Shown here: positions 40,768 to 49,015 of the stretch, one piece after another
How the letters are laid out: every line of letters starts with the position of its first letter
Position numbering within the stretch: position 1 is the first letter of the stretch
NCBI RefSeq assembly: GCF_019977755.1
Contig: NZ_AP025144.1
Span: 3,782,001 to 3,846,000 of the forward strand
Source: Vibrio penaeicida
GTDB lineage: Bacteria > Pseudomonadota > Gammaproteobacteria > Enterobacterales > Vibrionaceae
DNA length: 64,000 bases
Direction: 5' to 3'
The notes under the pieces: generated by a model
What the model was told of the DNA's origin: nothing
What the model saw: the letters and a program-made list of their open reading frames with translations, nothing else
Database searches by the model: none
Made by a program: the position numbers and the translations under genes

Positions 40768-41031
40768 ATACCCAAATAACCCCAAGGAGCTGGACTCAGA
40801 GCCTCATATTCGGTTTCAGCCCAAGGAAAAGGACGCAGTGGAATGACGAGTCCTTTCCAAGTACTTTGACGATGAAATGAAACCGAATATGGGCTCCCAA
40901 GGGCGAGTTGAATTGGCTTCCAAGCTTCGTAACCGATTCTTGACTTAGAACCACTAGGTCTTCAAATCGGTGCCTTGCTTGATAACCAATTCATTCTCGC
41001 TGAGCCAAACTCATTGGGGCTACTTGGGTAT
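40768..41031. repeat. Structured repeat family 1, copy B (MITE-like, 264 bp)
   Basis: Ends are imperfect inverted repeats (ATACCCAAATAACCCCAA against TTGGGGCTACTTGGGTAT, 2 mismatches). Inside, CATATTCGGTTTCA pairs with TGAAACCGAATATG, and GCGAGTTGAATTGGCTT pairs with AACCAATTCATTCTCGC. It is a reversed homologue of copy A: segments such as ACGAGTCCTTTCCAAGT and TTTGACGATGAAATGA are shared. Both arms of each stem differ from copy A yet still pair. The remaining sequence up to tpiA (41032-41241) holds the tpiA promoter region and no gene. Confidence 0.85.
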
Positions 41032-41241
41032 AAGATACAGGAAATTAAGCGCCTTGGTGCACTCTGGACATGAAACTGCCCACTTGATCACTGGTTTTTA
41101 TCTCTTTGGTAACACCATCAGATCTGACCTTACAGTCAGATCACGGAAAGACATGACACCAGTCATGATTTAGCCGTATTAATCTGTTATATTCTTTCGC
41201 AATCACGTTTATTTTTTACATTAATTAATGGAGATATTCCT

Positions 41242-42012
41242 ATGCGTCGTCCTGTAGTGATGGGTAACTGGAAACTTAATGGCAGCAAATCAATGGTCAC
41301 TGAACTATTAAATGGCCTAAATGCTGAACTTGAAGGCGTAACTGGTGTAGACGTTGCAGTTGCTCCACCAGCACTTTACATCGACCTAGCTGAGCGTCTA
41401 ATTAAAGAAGGCGGCAACAAAATCATCTTGGGCGCGCAAAACACTGATGTAAATAACAGCGGTGCATTCACTGGTGATACTTCTCCTGAAATGCTAAAAG
41501 ATTTCGGTGCAACGCACATCATCATCGGTCACTCTGAGCGTCGTGAGTACCACGCTGAGTCTGACGAGTTTGTTGCTAAGAAGTTCGCATTTCTTAAAGA
41601 AAACGGCCTAAAGCCAGTATTCTGTATCGGTGAGTCTGAAGCTCAAAACGAAGCAGGCGAAACTGAAGCTGTATGTGCACGTCAAATCAATGCAGTGATC
41701 GACGCTTACGGCGTTGAAGCTCTAAATGGCGCAATCATCGCATACGAACCAATCTGGGCTATCGGTACTGGTAAAGCAGCAACCGCTGATGATGCACAGC
41801 GTATTCACGCTTCTATCCGTGCACTTATCGCTGAAAAAGATGCAGCAGTAGCAGAGCAAGTAATCATCCAATACGGTGGTTCTGTTAAACCTGAAAATGC
41901 AGCGTCTTACTTCGCACAGCCAGACATTGATGGTGCGCTAGTAGGTGGTGCATCTCTAGACCCTAAAGGTTTCGCAGCTATCGCTAAAGCAGCGGCAGAA
42001 GCAAAAGCGTAA
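41242..42012 (+). CDS. tpiA: Triosephosphate isomerase
   Basis: Interconverts dihydroxyacetone phosphate and glyceraldehyde 3-phosphate in glycolysis. N-terminal MGNWKLNGS carries the active-site Asn and Lys, [12 protein letters not shown] the catalytic His, and [14 protein letters not shown] the catalytic Glu and the mobile loop. The phosphate-binding YGGSVKPEN and [11 protein letters not shown] segments follow. Codon use is strongly biased toward highly expressed codons. GGAGAT precedes the ATG. A TTATATT box about 50 bp upstream is a possible -10. Confidence 0.98.
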   Translation: MRRPVVMGNWKLNGSKSMVTELLNGLNAELEGVTGVDVAVAPPALYIDLAERLIKEGGNKIILGAQNTDVNNSGAFTGDTSPEMLKDFGATHIIIGHSERREYHAESDEFVAKKFAFLKENGLKPVFCIGESEAQNEAGETEAVCARQINAVIDAYGVEALNGAIIAYEPIWAIGTGKAATADDAQRIHASIRALIAEKDAAVAEQVIIQYGGSVKPENAASYFAQPDIDGALVGGASLDPKGFAAIAKAAAEAKA

Positions 42013-42034
42013 TTCTGATTTTCCAGAACACATT

Positions 42035-42065
42035 AAAAAGACCAGCTTCGGCTGGTCTTTTTTTA
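42035..42065 (+). terminator. Terminator after tpiA
   Basis: AAAAAGACCAGC / GCTGGTCTTTTT with a TTCG tetraloop. Confidence 0.92.
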
Positions 42066-42109
42066 TTGCATTTTTTTGCCATAACTCAAGGGTTATTCAA
42101 ACTGAACTT

Positions 42110-42377
42110 TAGGGTCTGTTGACCTTTCGTGGTTAAATTTTGTTCGAGTTCTATGCCTTTTAATCGCGGCGTAAGGTGTGTAGCCTAGTCATTCTAAGCA
42201 AATACCTTGCAACAAAGAGTAAAAGGCATAGAAACGAACCCTTCGGGCAGCATTTGTGGCTTATTTCTACTGCGTTATCACTCATTGATGTAGAGCGACT
42301 ACACCGAATGAGCTCTGCCTTGTATAAAAAACCCACAAATCGCTGCAAAAATCATCTCGAAAGGTCAATAGACCCTA
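42110..42377. mobile_element. Structured repeat family 2 (MITE-like, 268 bp)
   Basis: Terminal inverted repeats of 20 bp differ at one base: TAGGGTCTGTTGACCTTTCG (42110-42129) and the complement of TAGGGTCTATTGACCTTTCG (42358-42377). Inside, TTCTATGCCTTTTA (42149-42162) pairs perfectly with TAAAAGGCATAGAA, and GCAGCATTTGTGG (42247-42259) pairs with CCACAAATCGCTGC with one bulge. There is no transposase, so any movement would need one supplied in trans. The right terminal repeat overlaps the end of the IclR-type gene and provides its stop. No target-site duplication is clear. Confidence 0.8.
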
Positions 42378-43123
42378 GCCAAAGCAGTAGCGGCTTTATT
42401 CAGAAAGGGGAGATACATTCGTAAATCTTCCAACGTCTTACGAATTTTAGGGGCATGAACAGAGACAGTGAAGCACACGCTACCACTCTGATCCCGGACG
42501 GGTACAGCAATTGCCACCATGCCTTCCATAAATTCTTCCCGATCAAATGCAATCCCCTCATGACGAATTTTCTCCAGCTCTTCCAACAAAGCACTGGGAT
42601 CAGTAAGCGTGAATGACGTATAAGATTTCAATGGTGTTGCATTGATTAGCTTATCTCGAACTTTGGGCTTCATATGAGCAAGCAGCATTTTCCCACTTGC
42701 CGTGCAATGAAGGGGAAGCTGAGACCCAACAGGAAGCTGAATTCGATACGGCCAATTAGCTTCAACGCGATCAAAGTAAACGGTGTGATCGCCATCTAAC
42801 ATGGTGCAATTACACGTTTCATCAACTTCTTGAGACAATACTTTTAAGATCGCATGTCGAGGCGCACTTAATGCATGATTCGACATAATGCTCCTCGAAA
42901 ATGCACGTGCACGCAAGCTGGGTATATAACGCCGACTCACGGGCTCACGCTCCACTAAACCTTCTTCCTCTAACTGCTGAAGTATTCGGTTCAGTGTCGG
43001 CTTGGCTAAACCGAGTTCATCCATCAAGTCAGCTGTCGGTATTGGCTTGCGTGCTTGAACCACTCTCTCCAACACCACAAATCCACGCATGATGGTAGGG
43101 TAAGAATGCCGTTCCTCATCCAT
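42365..43123 (-). CDS. IclR-family transcriptional regulator
   Basis: A 252 aa regulator with an N-terminal winged helix (RKPIPTADLMDELGLAKPTLNRILQQLEEEGLVER, about 20-60) and a C-terminal GAF-like effector domain with LPLHCTASGKMLLA and the YDR-like AFDREEFMEGMVAIAVPV segment. The final codons, R-V-Y and the TGA stop, lie inside the terminal repeat of the adjacent element, so the original C-terminus has probably been replaced or clipped. It precedes dctM on the same strand and most likely controls the TRAP transporter and GMC dehydrogenase genes. Confidence 0.9.
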   Translation of the reverse strand: MDEERHSYPTIMRGFVVLERVVQARKPIPTADLMDELGLAKPTLNRILQQLEEEGLVEREPVSRRYIPSLRARAFSRSIMSNHALSAPRHAILKVLSQEVDETCNCTMLDGDHTVYFDRVEANWPYRIQLPVGSQLPLHCTASGKMLLAHMKPKVRDKLINATPLKSYTSFTLTDPSALLEELEKIRHEGIAFDREEFMEGMVAIAVPVRDQSGSVCFTVSVHAPKIRKTLEDLRMYLPFLNKAATALARVY

Positions 43124-43168
43124 GTATTTTCCCCTCTTTAAAGCCTTAGCTTGCTTAGATTTATTGAC

Positions 43169-44458
43169 CTAACCAGCACCACCAAATTGCAATAAGAATG
43201 TCGACAGCGGTGGCCAGAAAGCAATGATAAGCCAAGCAATCATCAATGCGAATAAATATGGCAGAACATGACGCACAATCGTGAAGTACGGTATACCCGT
43301 CATACCACTGGCGACATACAAGTTAAGCCCATATGGAGGAGTAATAAACCCGATGGCATCGCCGACAAGGAAAACCACCGCAAAGTGAATGGGATCCACG
43401 CCTGCACTGTAGGCTATTGGTGCCAAAATCGGTGCCAATATGATGGTGTTAGGCAAACTTTCTAGCACAGTGCCCGCCATAAGAACGAGGAACATACACG
43501 CCAACAAAATAAAGACTGGGTCACCAATGTTCGACATCCAGCCATTCACGACTTCTCCTGCCCCCAATAGTGAGAGAATTTGCTGCATAACAACCGAAAC
43601 CGCGATCAGCGGTGCTAACATGCCTGTTATCTGCCCAGAGCGAAGCAAGATTTCCGGCAACTTAGAAAGCTTTATTTGGCGAGTCACTAAGACACCCGCA
43701 ATCAAACAAAACCCAACTGTTACCCCTGCGGCTTCTGTTGGTGAAAACGTTCCAGAATATATGCCGTAAATCACAATCCCGATAGCCAGTATGCCTAAAT
43801 ACGCTCTAAGACCAGCACGAACAATTCGTTTTGGTTCGAATCGAATCATGTCTCCCCAGTTATTGCGTCGGCTAACCAAGTAGCAGGTTACTTGCATGGC
43901 AATCACCATTAGAATGCCTGGTAGCATACCGCCTATAAACAAATCACTGATGGATAAGTCGAGCAGAAAACCATAAACGATAAAGATAATGCTCGGCGGA
44001 ATAATGATTCCCACCGTGCCTCCCGCAGCGACGGTGGCTGCTGCAAAGCGTTCATCGTATTTGTTTTTTGCCATTTCAGGCTGCATGATCGAACCGATTG
44101 TTGCTGTGGTCCCTGCATTCGATCCTGAAATAGCAGCGAACATTCCGCATGCACCAATGGTGGCCATTCCTAGTCCACCACGAACCCAGCCCAGTATTGA
44201 ATAGGCAAAGTCCGACATGCGCTTGGCGATGCCAGCCGCATTGATCAGGTCGCCCGTTAGAATAAACAGAGGCAGCGCCAGTAATCCGAAAAAGCTCAAT
44301 CCTTCAAATAGGGTTACGCCCACGTTTGCAAGAGTGAAATCGATGACGAGACTGCATCCAACGACCCAGAAGCCAATCACCAAGAAAATCGGAATACCCA
44401 GCAAAAACAAAATCGTTACGCCGATTGAAATAAGGGTAATAAGTGTTGCGTTATCCAT
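43169..44458 (-). CDS. TRAP transporter large permease subunit DctM
   Basis: The large membrane subunit of a tripartite ATP-independent periplasmic transporter, which uses a sodium gradient to take up organic anions. About 12 hydrophobic segments, with DctM-family motifs LFILTGDLINAAGIAKRMSDFAYSILGWVRGGLGMA and PPSIIFIVYG. The start at 44458 follows AAGGGAGG and gives 429 aa. A longer frame reaches into dctQ. The substrate cannot be read from the permease. Confidence 0.9.
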   Translation of the reverse strand: MDNATLITLISIGVTILFLLGIPIFLVIGFWVVGCSLVIDFTLANVGVTLFEGLSFFGLLALPLFILTGDLINAAGIAKRMSDFAYSILGWVRGGLGMATIGACGMFAAISGSNAGTTATIGSIMQPEMAKNKYDERFAAATVAAGGTVGIIIPPSIIFIVYGFLLDLSISDLFIGGMLPGILMVIAMQVTCYLVSRRNNWGDMIRFEPKRIVRAGLRAYLGILAIGIVIYGIYSGTFSPTEAAGVTVGFCLIAGVLVTRQIKLSKLPEILLRSGQITGMLAPLIAVSVVMQQILSLLGAGEVVNGWMSNIGDPVFILLACMFLVLMAGTVLESLPNTIILAPILAPIAYSAGVDPIHFAVVFLVGDAIGFITPPYGLNLYVASGMTGIPYFTIVRHVLPYLFALMIAWLIIAFWPPLSTFLLQFGGAG

Positions 44459-44468
44459 GATTCCTCCC

Positions 44469-44996
44469 TTAATCCAATAATGATGCTTGCAGCACAAACG
44501 GTTCGTTATTGCGATAGCGAACAATATCTTGCTTCAAATTCTGAAGCACCCGAACCACTATCAGCCCCCAAGCCAATGGCGTCGCCAAATAAAACCACCA
44601 TTCCATTACGTTATCGGTGCCCCCCACAATGGCGAAATTGTCATACGCCAGCCAAGTCTGTTGGTAGGTGTAGTAAATGACTATCACAGCGAACGCAATC
44701 CATAAGACTGCATCCAAAACAAAACAATAAAACTGCATTCGATATGGCAACCGAGACCGAACTTCCGTCAGCGCCAAGTGAGTGCGTTTCTTGATGTTGT
44801 AAGAGGCGCCAAACCACGTCACCCACAAAAAGAGCAAGACAGGAACGGTGGTACTCCACGGAACCTGCTGATTGAACAAGAAACGCCGAATCACCTCGAC
44901 AAAAATAATCCCCGCCATCGAGATGTAAGTGATCAGAATAATCACTTTTTCCGTGTTTTTGTCCAGCCAACCCAAAAGCGTTCGAAGATACGTCAT
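44469..44996 (-). CDS. TRAP transporter small permease subunit DctQ
   Basis: A 175 aa four-helix membrane protein with the DctQ hallmarks FVEVIRRFLFNQQVPWSTTVPVLLFLWVTWFGASYNIKKRTHLALTEV, then YDNFAIVGGTDNVMEWWFYLATPLAWGLIV. It sits immediately before dctM (10-bp gap to the preferred start), so the two are translated together and form the membrane complex. Confidence 0.9.
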   Translation of the reverse strand: MTYLRTLLGWLDKNTEKVIILITYISMAGIIFVEVIRRFLFNQQVPWSTTVPVLLFLWVTWFGASYNIKKRTHLALTEVRSRLPYRMQFYCFVLDAVLWIAFAVIVIYYTYQQTWLAYDNFAIVGGTDNVMEWWFYLATPLAWGLIVVRVLQNLKQDIVRYRNNEPFVLQASLLD

Positions 44997-45030
44997 ATCC
45001 CTATCCTGTTATCTGAATTTATGCTTGATA

Positions 45031-45049
45031 TACCCAAGTGACCCCAAGG
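45031..45049. repeat. Solitary terminal repeat of family 1
   Basis: ATACCCAAGTGACCCCAAG closely matches the terminal repeats of element B (ATACCCAAGTAGCCCCAA on its right end). The body and second end of an element are not present nearby, so this could be a remnant. Confidence 0.5.
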
Positions 45050-45095
45050 TTTAGGGTAGGAAAGGTGCCGCAATAACTGCTGCACCACCCTATTC
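45050..45095 (-). other. Intercistronic hairpin between dctP and dctQ
   Basis: On the minus strand AGGGTGGTGCAGCA pairs imperfectly with TGCGGCACCTTTCCTACCCT. It lies just after the dctP stop and before dctQ. Such hairpins often stabilise or separate the highly expressed binding-protein message from the permease part. No T run is present, so it is not a clear terminator. Confidence 0.4.
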
Positions 45096-45098
45096 TTA

Positions 45099-46319
45099 TT
45101 AGCTCTGCCACCAACGCTGTGGCTCAACATTCACTGCGGCCATGTCTTTGGGGATCTCACGAGCAATATCGTAAATTTCTTGATAGGTATCATGACCACC
45201 AGACCACTTGTTTAAACGGTCGCGCCATGCCTCCCAAGGTTTCGGATTAAACTCAGGGGAGCACATTTCTTCTGCTTTTCTCAGCTCAGCATCGGACAAC
45301 GTCGCAACTCGAACGTTATTTTTCGCAAAAATGGTGTCGGGTTTCTGTGGATTGGTTGCGCCAACAATGTCGAACAAGCCCGCTTCATTCATACCTTGTG
45401 TGTATATTTGTGCTAAATACGCCGACTCCATCACTGCATCTTGCAAATCTGAACCCAACTTATCGAATACAGAAAGATTCATTGCCGTATGCTCTGTACC
45501 ACAAAAGAATTTAAGGTCTACACACTGCGAAACCACAGGGGCCATTCCCGCGTATGCCACTGCACCCATCCACGTTTCTGCCCCGTCAATCAAACCTTGC
45601 TTTAGACCATCCAAGGTCTCTTCCCATGCGATAGGAACAGGGTTTAGGTTCATCAGCTCCATAGCTATCCGGCCAAGTTGCGTACCCGTGACTCGGTTCT
45701 TGGTTCCGGCAAGTTGATCGACAGAGGTTACCGTTGGTTTGTCCTGCCATTTGAGCCCAAGTTGAATCCCCCTGAGTTCGCAGTGCGTAAACAAAAACTG
45801 GACGTTATGCCTTTTCCTCATCGGCTCTCGCAGTAACGCTTCACTCTTTTTGCTGTAGAAGAAGTGATACTGCGCCGCTCGCGACGGAAACATGTAGGCG
45901 TAATCGAGAACGTTGAGATAAGGCGCACCACCTGCCGAGTTTTGCGTGGAGGCAGAGTAGATATCAACAATGCCTTGCTGAGTTTTTTTCACGCAGTTGG
46001 TTTGCCCACAAATTTGATTGCTACCAATAAACTCAACCCGAATCGCGCCATTTGTGCGCGCTTCAAGGTCCTTGGCGAAGAACAGTTGCCCCGACTTTTG
46101 AATATCCAGGTTCTTCTCGTTAAATCCAGATGCACCAAACTTAAGCTGGAATTTGGGTTTAACGGCATAGCGCTTTTTCGTTGTTTGCTCTGCGGCTTGA
46201 GCGAGCTGCGACAGAGTCGCTCCCGCCCCTAATGTGCCAGCAGCAATAAACGTTGATGTCACGCCATAACGGGCAGAGACTTTCATAAATCCACGTCGCG
46301 TTAATTTTTCGTCTTTCAT
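45099..46319 (-). CDS. TRAP transporter solute-binding protein DctP, Tat-exported
   Basis: Periplasmic substrate-binding subunit. The N-terminus has a twin-arginine signal (LTRRGFMKVSARYG, then a hydrophobic stretch to about residue 41, AQA), so it folds before export. TRAP-specific segments include LNVLDYAYMFPSRAAQYHFFYS and GLKQGLIDGAETWMGAVAYAGM. The start at 46319 follows GGAGTG and gives 406 aa. It is the first gene of dctPQM, transcribed toward iclR. The substrate is unknown; a partner GMC dehydrogenase suggests an alcohol or hydroxy-acid. Confidence 0.9.
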   Translation of the reverse strand: MKDEKLTRRGFMKVSARYGVTSTFIAAGTLGAGATLSQLAQAAEQTTKKRYAVKPKFQLKFGASGFNEKNLDIQKSGQLFFAKDLEARTNGAIRVEFIGSNQICGQTNCVKKTQQGIVDIYSASTQNSAGGAPYLNVLDYAYMFPSRAAQYHFFYSKKSEALLREPMRKRHNVQFLFTHCELRGIQLGLKWQDKPTVTSVDQLAGTKNRVTGTQLGRIAMELMNLNPVPIAWEETLDGLKQGLIDGAETWMGAVAYAGMAPVVSQCVDLKFFCGTEHTAMNLSVFDKLGSDLQDAVMESAYLAQIYTQGMNEAGLFDIVGATNPQKPDTIFAKNNVRVATLSDAELRKAEEMCSPEFNPKPWEAWRDRLNKWSGGHDTYQEIYDIAREIPKDMAAVNVEPQRWWQS

Positions 46320-46666
46320 GGTTATCACTCCATTGACTAATGATGAACAGCGAAACCTCAGCTCTTTGACTACCACTCTTCCGACAAACAGAAAGGGTTA
46401 CCTTGCTTTGATAACCGTGCGGTTATTCGTTTGGGTAACACGCTGTTGTAGCTATTGAATCTGTTTACATTCCCAATATTTCTTCCATGCAAATGTTAAA
46501 TTTTATGATTCAACGTTGCTCATTTATTACACAAAAAAATAAAAAAACAACCCTTGACTTAAAAAATTGAGCCATTTAGTCTCAATAAATGAAATTTAAG
46601 ATATATTAAAGATTTCTGCGTAGAATCGCGGAATCGCTGTCACACAGACACAGGGAATGTGAAGAG
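46320..46666. promoter_or_regulatory. Divergent control region dctP / GMC dehydrogenase
   Basis: A 347 bp AT-rich gap separating the divergent transporter and dehydrogenase genes. It contains the palindrome ATTGAG-N9-CTCAAT at 46566-46586, which could be the site of the neighbouring IclR regulator. No gene is visible. Confidence 0.45.
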
Positions 46667-48274
46667 ATGAGCACATCGGAAACACAATACGATTACATCG
46701 TGGTGGGGGCAGGCTCGGCAGGGTGCGTGCTAGCAAACCGGCTTTCTGCCAATCCAAAAAACACGGTATTACTCATTGAAGCAGGCGGTAACGACAACAA
46801 CCCATGGCTGCATATTCCAGTTGGGTATTTTAAAACGATGCACAACCCCAAAACGGATTGGTGCTATTTGACTTCACCTGATAAAGGCATCAATCAACGC
46901 CAACTTCAGTGGCCGAGAGGCAAAGTTATCGGGGGATCCAGTGCATTAAATGGATTGCTGTATGTACGAGGGCAGGCCGAGGATTATGATCGGTGGTCGG
47001 CTCTCGGGAATACTGGATGGTCTTACGACGAAGTGCTCCCCTATTTTAAAAAGTCGGAAGATCAAGAACGCGGTGAAAGCCAATACCACGGTGTAGGCGG
47101 TCCTTTAAAAGTGTCGGATCTTCGGCTTCGACGCCCTATTGCCGACTACTTTATCCAAGCAGCCATTCAAGCAGGCATTCCTGAAAATACCGACTACAAT
47201 GGCGAGCACCAAGAAGGGGTTGGGTATTTTCAGCAAACCGCGTACAAAGGGTTTCGTTGGAGCACGGCGAAGGGTTTCTTAAAACCTGTACTCTCACGGT
47301 CGAACCTTACTGTCGCTTTGCATGCACAAGTACACCGCATCGTATTTGAAGATAAGAAAGCCGTTGGGGTCGAATACCAGCAACACCAAACAAAGATAAC
47401 CGCTAAGGTTGGCAAAGAAGTGATACTGTCATCCGGTGCTATTGGGTCGCCACAAATACTTCAGCTTTCAGGCATTGGGGATCGCGATCTACTGGATCGC
47501 TTCGACATTCCGTTGATCCACCCGTTGCCTGGTGTTGGGCAAAATCTACAAGATCATTTACAAATTCGCTTGGTCTTTAAAACCAGCCAACGCACGCTTA
47601 ATGATGAGGTCAATAACCTTCTGAAGCGAGTATGGGTAGGGATGCAGTACGCCTTTAATCGCACAGGACCTCTTACATTAGCAGCCAGCCAAGTCACAGT
47701 ATTTACTCGATCCAATCCGCAAGTTGAGCGACCAGATATCCAATTTCACATGCAACCACTCAGTGCGGATAAGCCCGGAGAAGGAGCACACCCCTTTTCC
47801 GCTTTTACCTCTTCCGTATGCCAGCTTCGCCCACACAGCCGAGGCTACGTTGAAATACAGTCTCGCGATCCAGCCCAGCACCCGATCATTCAGCCTAATT
47901 ATTTGTCGGACGAGCGCGATCAACAAGTCGTGGTGGATGCCATTAAGATGGCGAGACACATCTCCTCACAACCAGCCCTATCTGAGCATATTATTGAAGA
48001 ATATGTTCCGGGAAGCCAATATCAATCGGATGAAGAATTGCTGGAAGCAGCTCGTCAATATAGCCAAACCATTTACCACCCAACCAGTACATGTAAGATG
48101 GGGAAAGACGACATGGCCGTCGTAGATCATCGCTTGAAAGTGTATGGAATTGAGGGGCTTCGCGTTGCCGATGCGTCTGTGATGCCCGACATTGTATCGG
48201 GCAATACCAACGCCCCTACCATCATGATTGCCGAGAAAGCAGCCGACATGATTTTAGAGGATAACGGTCACTAG
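46667..48274 (+). CDS. GMC-family FAD-dependent alcohol/choline dehydrogenase
   Basis: Oxidises an alcohol to an aldehyde using FAD and probably the respiratory chain. The Rossmann motif YDYIVVGAGSAGCVLANRL (residues 8-26) and GMC signature 1 (PRGKVIGGSSALNGLLYVRG, about 82-101) are present. GMC signature 2 (SSGAIGSPQILQLSGIG) follows. The catalytic His is in YHPTSTCKMG and the Asn in SGNTNAPT. At 535 aa it resembles choline dehydrogenase BetA and AlkJ, but no betB or betI is nearby, so choline is not favoured. It is divergent from the TRAP operon. Confidence 0.9.
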   Translation: MSTSETQYDYIVVGAGSAGCVLANRLSANPKNTVLLIEAGGNDNNPWLHIPVGYFKTMHNPKTDWCYLTSPDKGINQRQLQWPRGKVIGGSSALNGLLYVRGQAEDYDRWSALGNTGWSYDEVLPYFKKSEDQERGESQYHGVGGPLKVSDLRLRRPIADYFIQAAIQAGIPENTDYNGEHQEGVGYFQQTAYKGFRWSTAKGFLKPVLSRSNLTVALHAQVHRIVFEDKKAVGVEYQQHQTKITAKVGKEVILSSGAIGSPQILQLSGIGDRDLLDRFDIPLIHPLPGVGQNLQDHLQIRLVFKTSQRTLNDEVNNLLKRVWVGMQYAFNRTGPLTLAASQVTVFTRSNPQVERPDIQFHMQPLSADKPGEGAHPFSAFTSSVCQLRPHSRGYVEIQSRDPAQHPIIQPNYLSDERDQQVVVDAIKMARHISSQPALSEHIIEEYVPGSQYQSDEELLEAARQYSQTIYHPTSTCKMGKDDMAVVDHRLKVYGIEGLRVADASVMPDIVSGNTNAPTIMIAEKAADMILEDNGH

Positions 48275-48300
48275 ACTGAAAAACTGGGGTGTGTTGAAGT

Positions 48301-48894
48301 TTAGCTTTCCGCTTTGGCAGAGAGAAGAATACGGATAAAACTGTCGTCTTCGTACTCAACGTCATAGTCAAACTGGCTATTGGCGTAAATACTGCCAAGG
48401 AACGTATGTCGATGGGTTAAGTTTCCGCGAAACAACATCGGTACTGGCATTTGCAATTGATTGGCATCGTTAAAATGCGCGTTAAGATCCTGAGATAACA
48501 CAGCGACTAAGTTGCCGTTTTTATTGAAATCCAAATCCAGAGCTTCGGGTGTTGATAACACGACTGTCGTACCCAGCTTTTTCTCGATCTCATTCATTAG
48601 CAATAAGTAACCATCAAGGTGTGGGTAGCCTGGCTTCCCATCTTCCCCAAGCACTAAGCCTTCTAAAAAACGCTCCAAATTAGAGTTAGAGTGCTTGCTT
48701 AAATTAACAAACAGCTTGATTTGCTTACGAATAGATTTGTACTTATTCAGTTTTAACTTGGGTTTAAACCAGCGAATGAGGACATCGTTTTTTGCCAGAG
48801 TTCCCGTGACAACACGCGGCTTTAACTGGATTTGAAATTGAAGATGCAGCAGTGCATGCAGAGCAAGAGTTTTAAATAATTGGGAGTGTTCCAT
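48301..48894 (-). CDS. DUF2913-like protein of unknown function
   Basis: A 197 aa soluble protein. The N-terminal LFKTLALHALLHLQFQ helix and the KNDVLIRWFKPKLKLNKYKSIRKQIKLFVNLSKH segment resemble DUF2913 as I recall it, a family limited to gammaproteobacteria. No catalytic motif is obvious. It is convergent with the GMC dehydrogenase (26-bp gap) and downstream of cysE on the same strand, with about 120 bp between. Confidence 0.65.
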   Translation of the reverse strand: MEHSQLFKTLALHALLHLQFQIQLKPRVVTGTLAKNDVLIRWFKPKLKLNKYKSIRKQIKLFVNLSKHSNSNLERFLEGLVLGEDGKPGYPHLDGYLLLMNEIEKKLGTTVVLSTPEALDLDFNKNGNLVAVLSQDLNAHFNDANQLQMPVPMLFRGNLTHRHTFLGSIYANSQFDYDVEYEDDSFIRILLSAKAES

Positions 48895-49015
48895 TTAACC
48901 GACGTTATTGATTTTATAATTAGAATTCTGGAGCTTAAGATCAAAACCTAAGCCGCTTGAACGTATCAAACCACTTGAGCGAAGAATACTCAAGTGGTCT
49001 TTTTCATCGCGCTGG

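Noticed and set aside
40970..41173. 67-codon frame starting in repeat copy B
   Set aside because: Starts in the element and runs into the tpiA promoter region; not present in copy A.
45208..45717. 169-codon open frame on the plus strand
   Set aside because: Antisense to dctP, with no start signal.
46667..48274. betA choline dehydrogenase of a glycine-betaine operon
   Set aside because: No betB, betI or choline transporter adjacent; the neighbour is a TRAP transporter, so a different alcohol is more likely.
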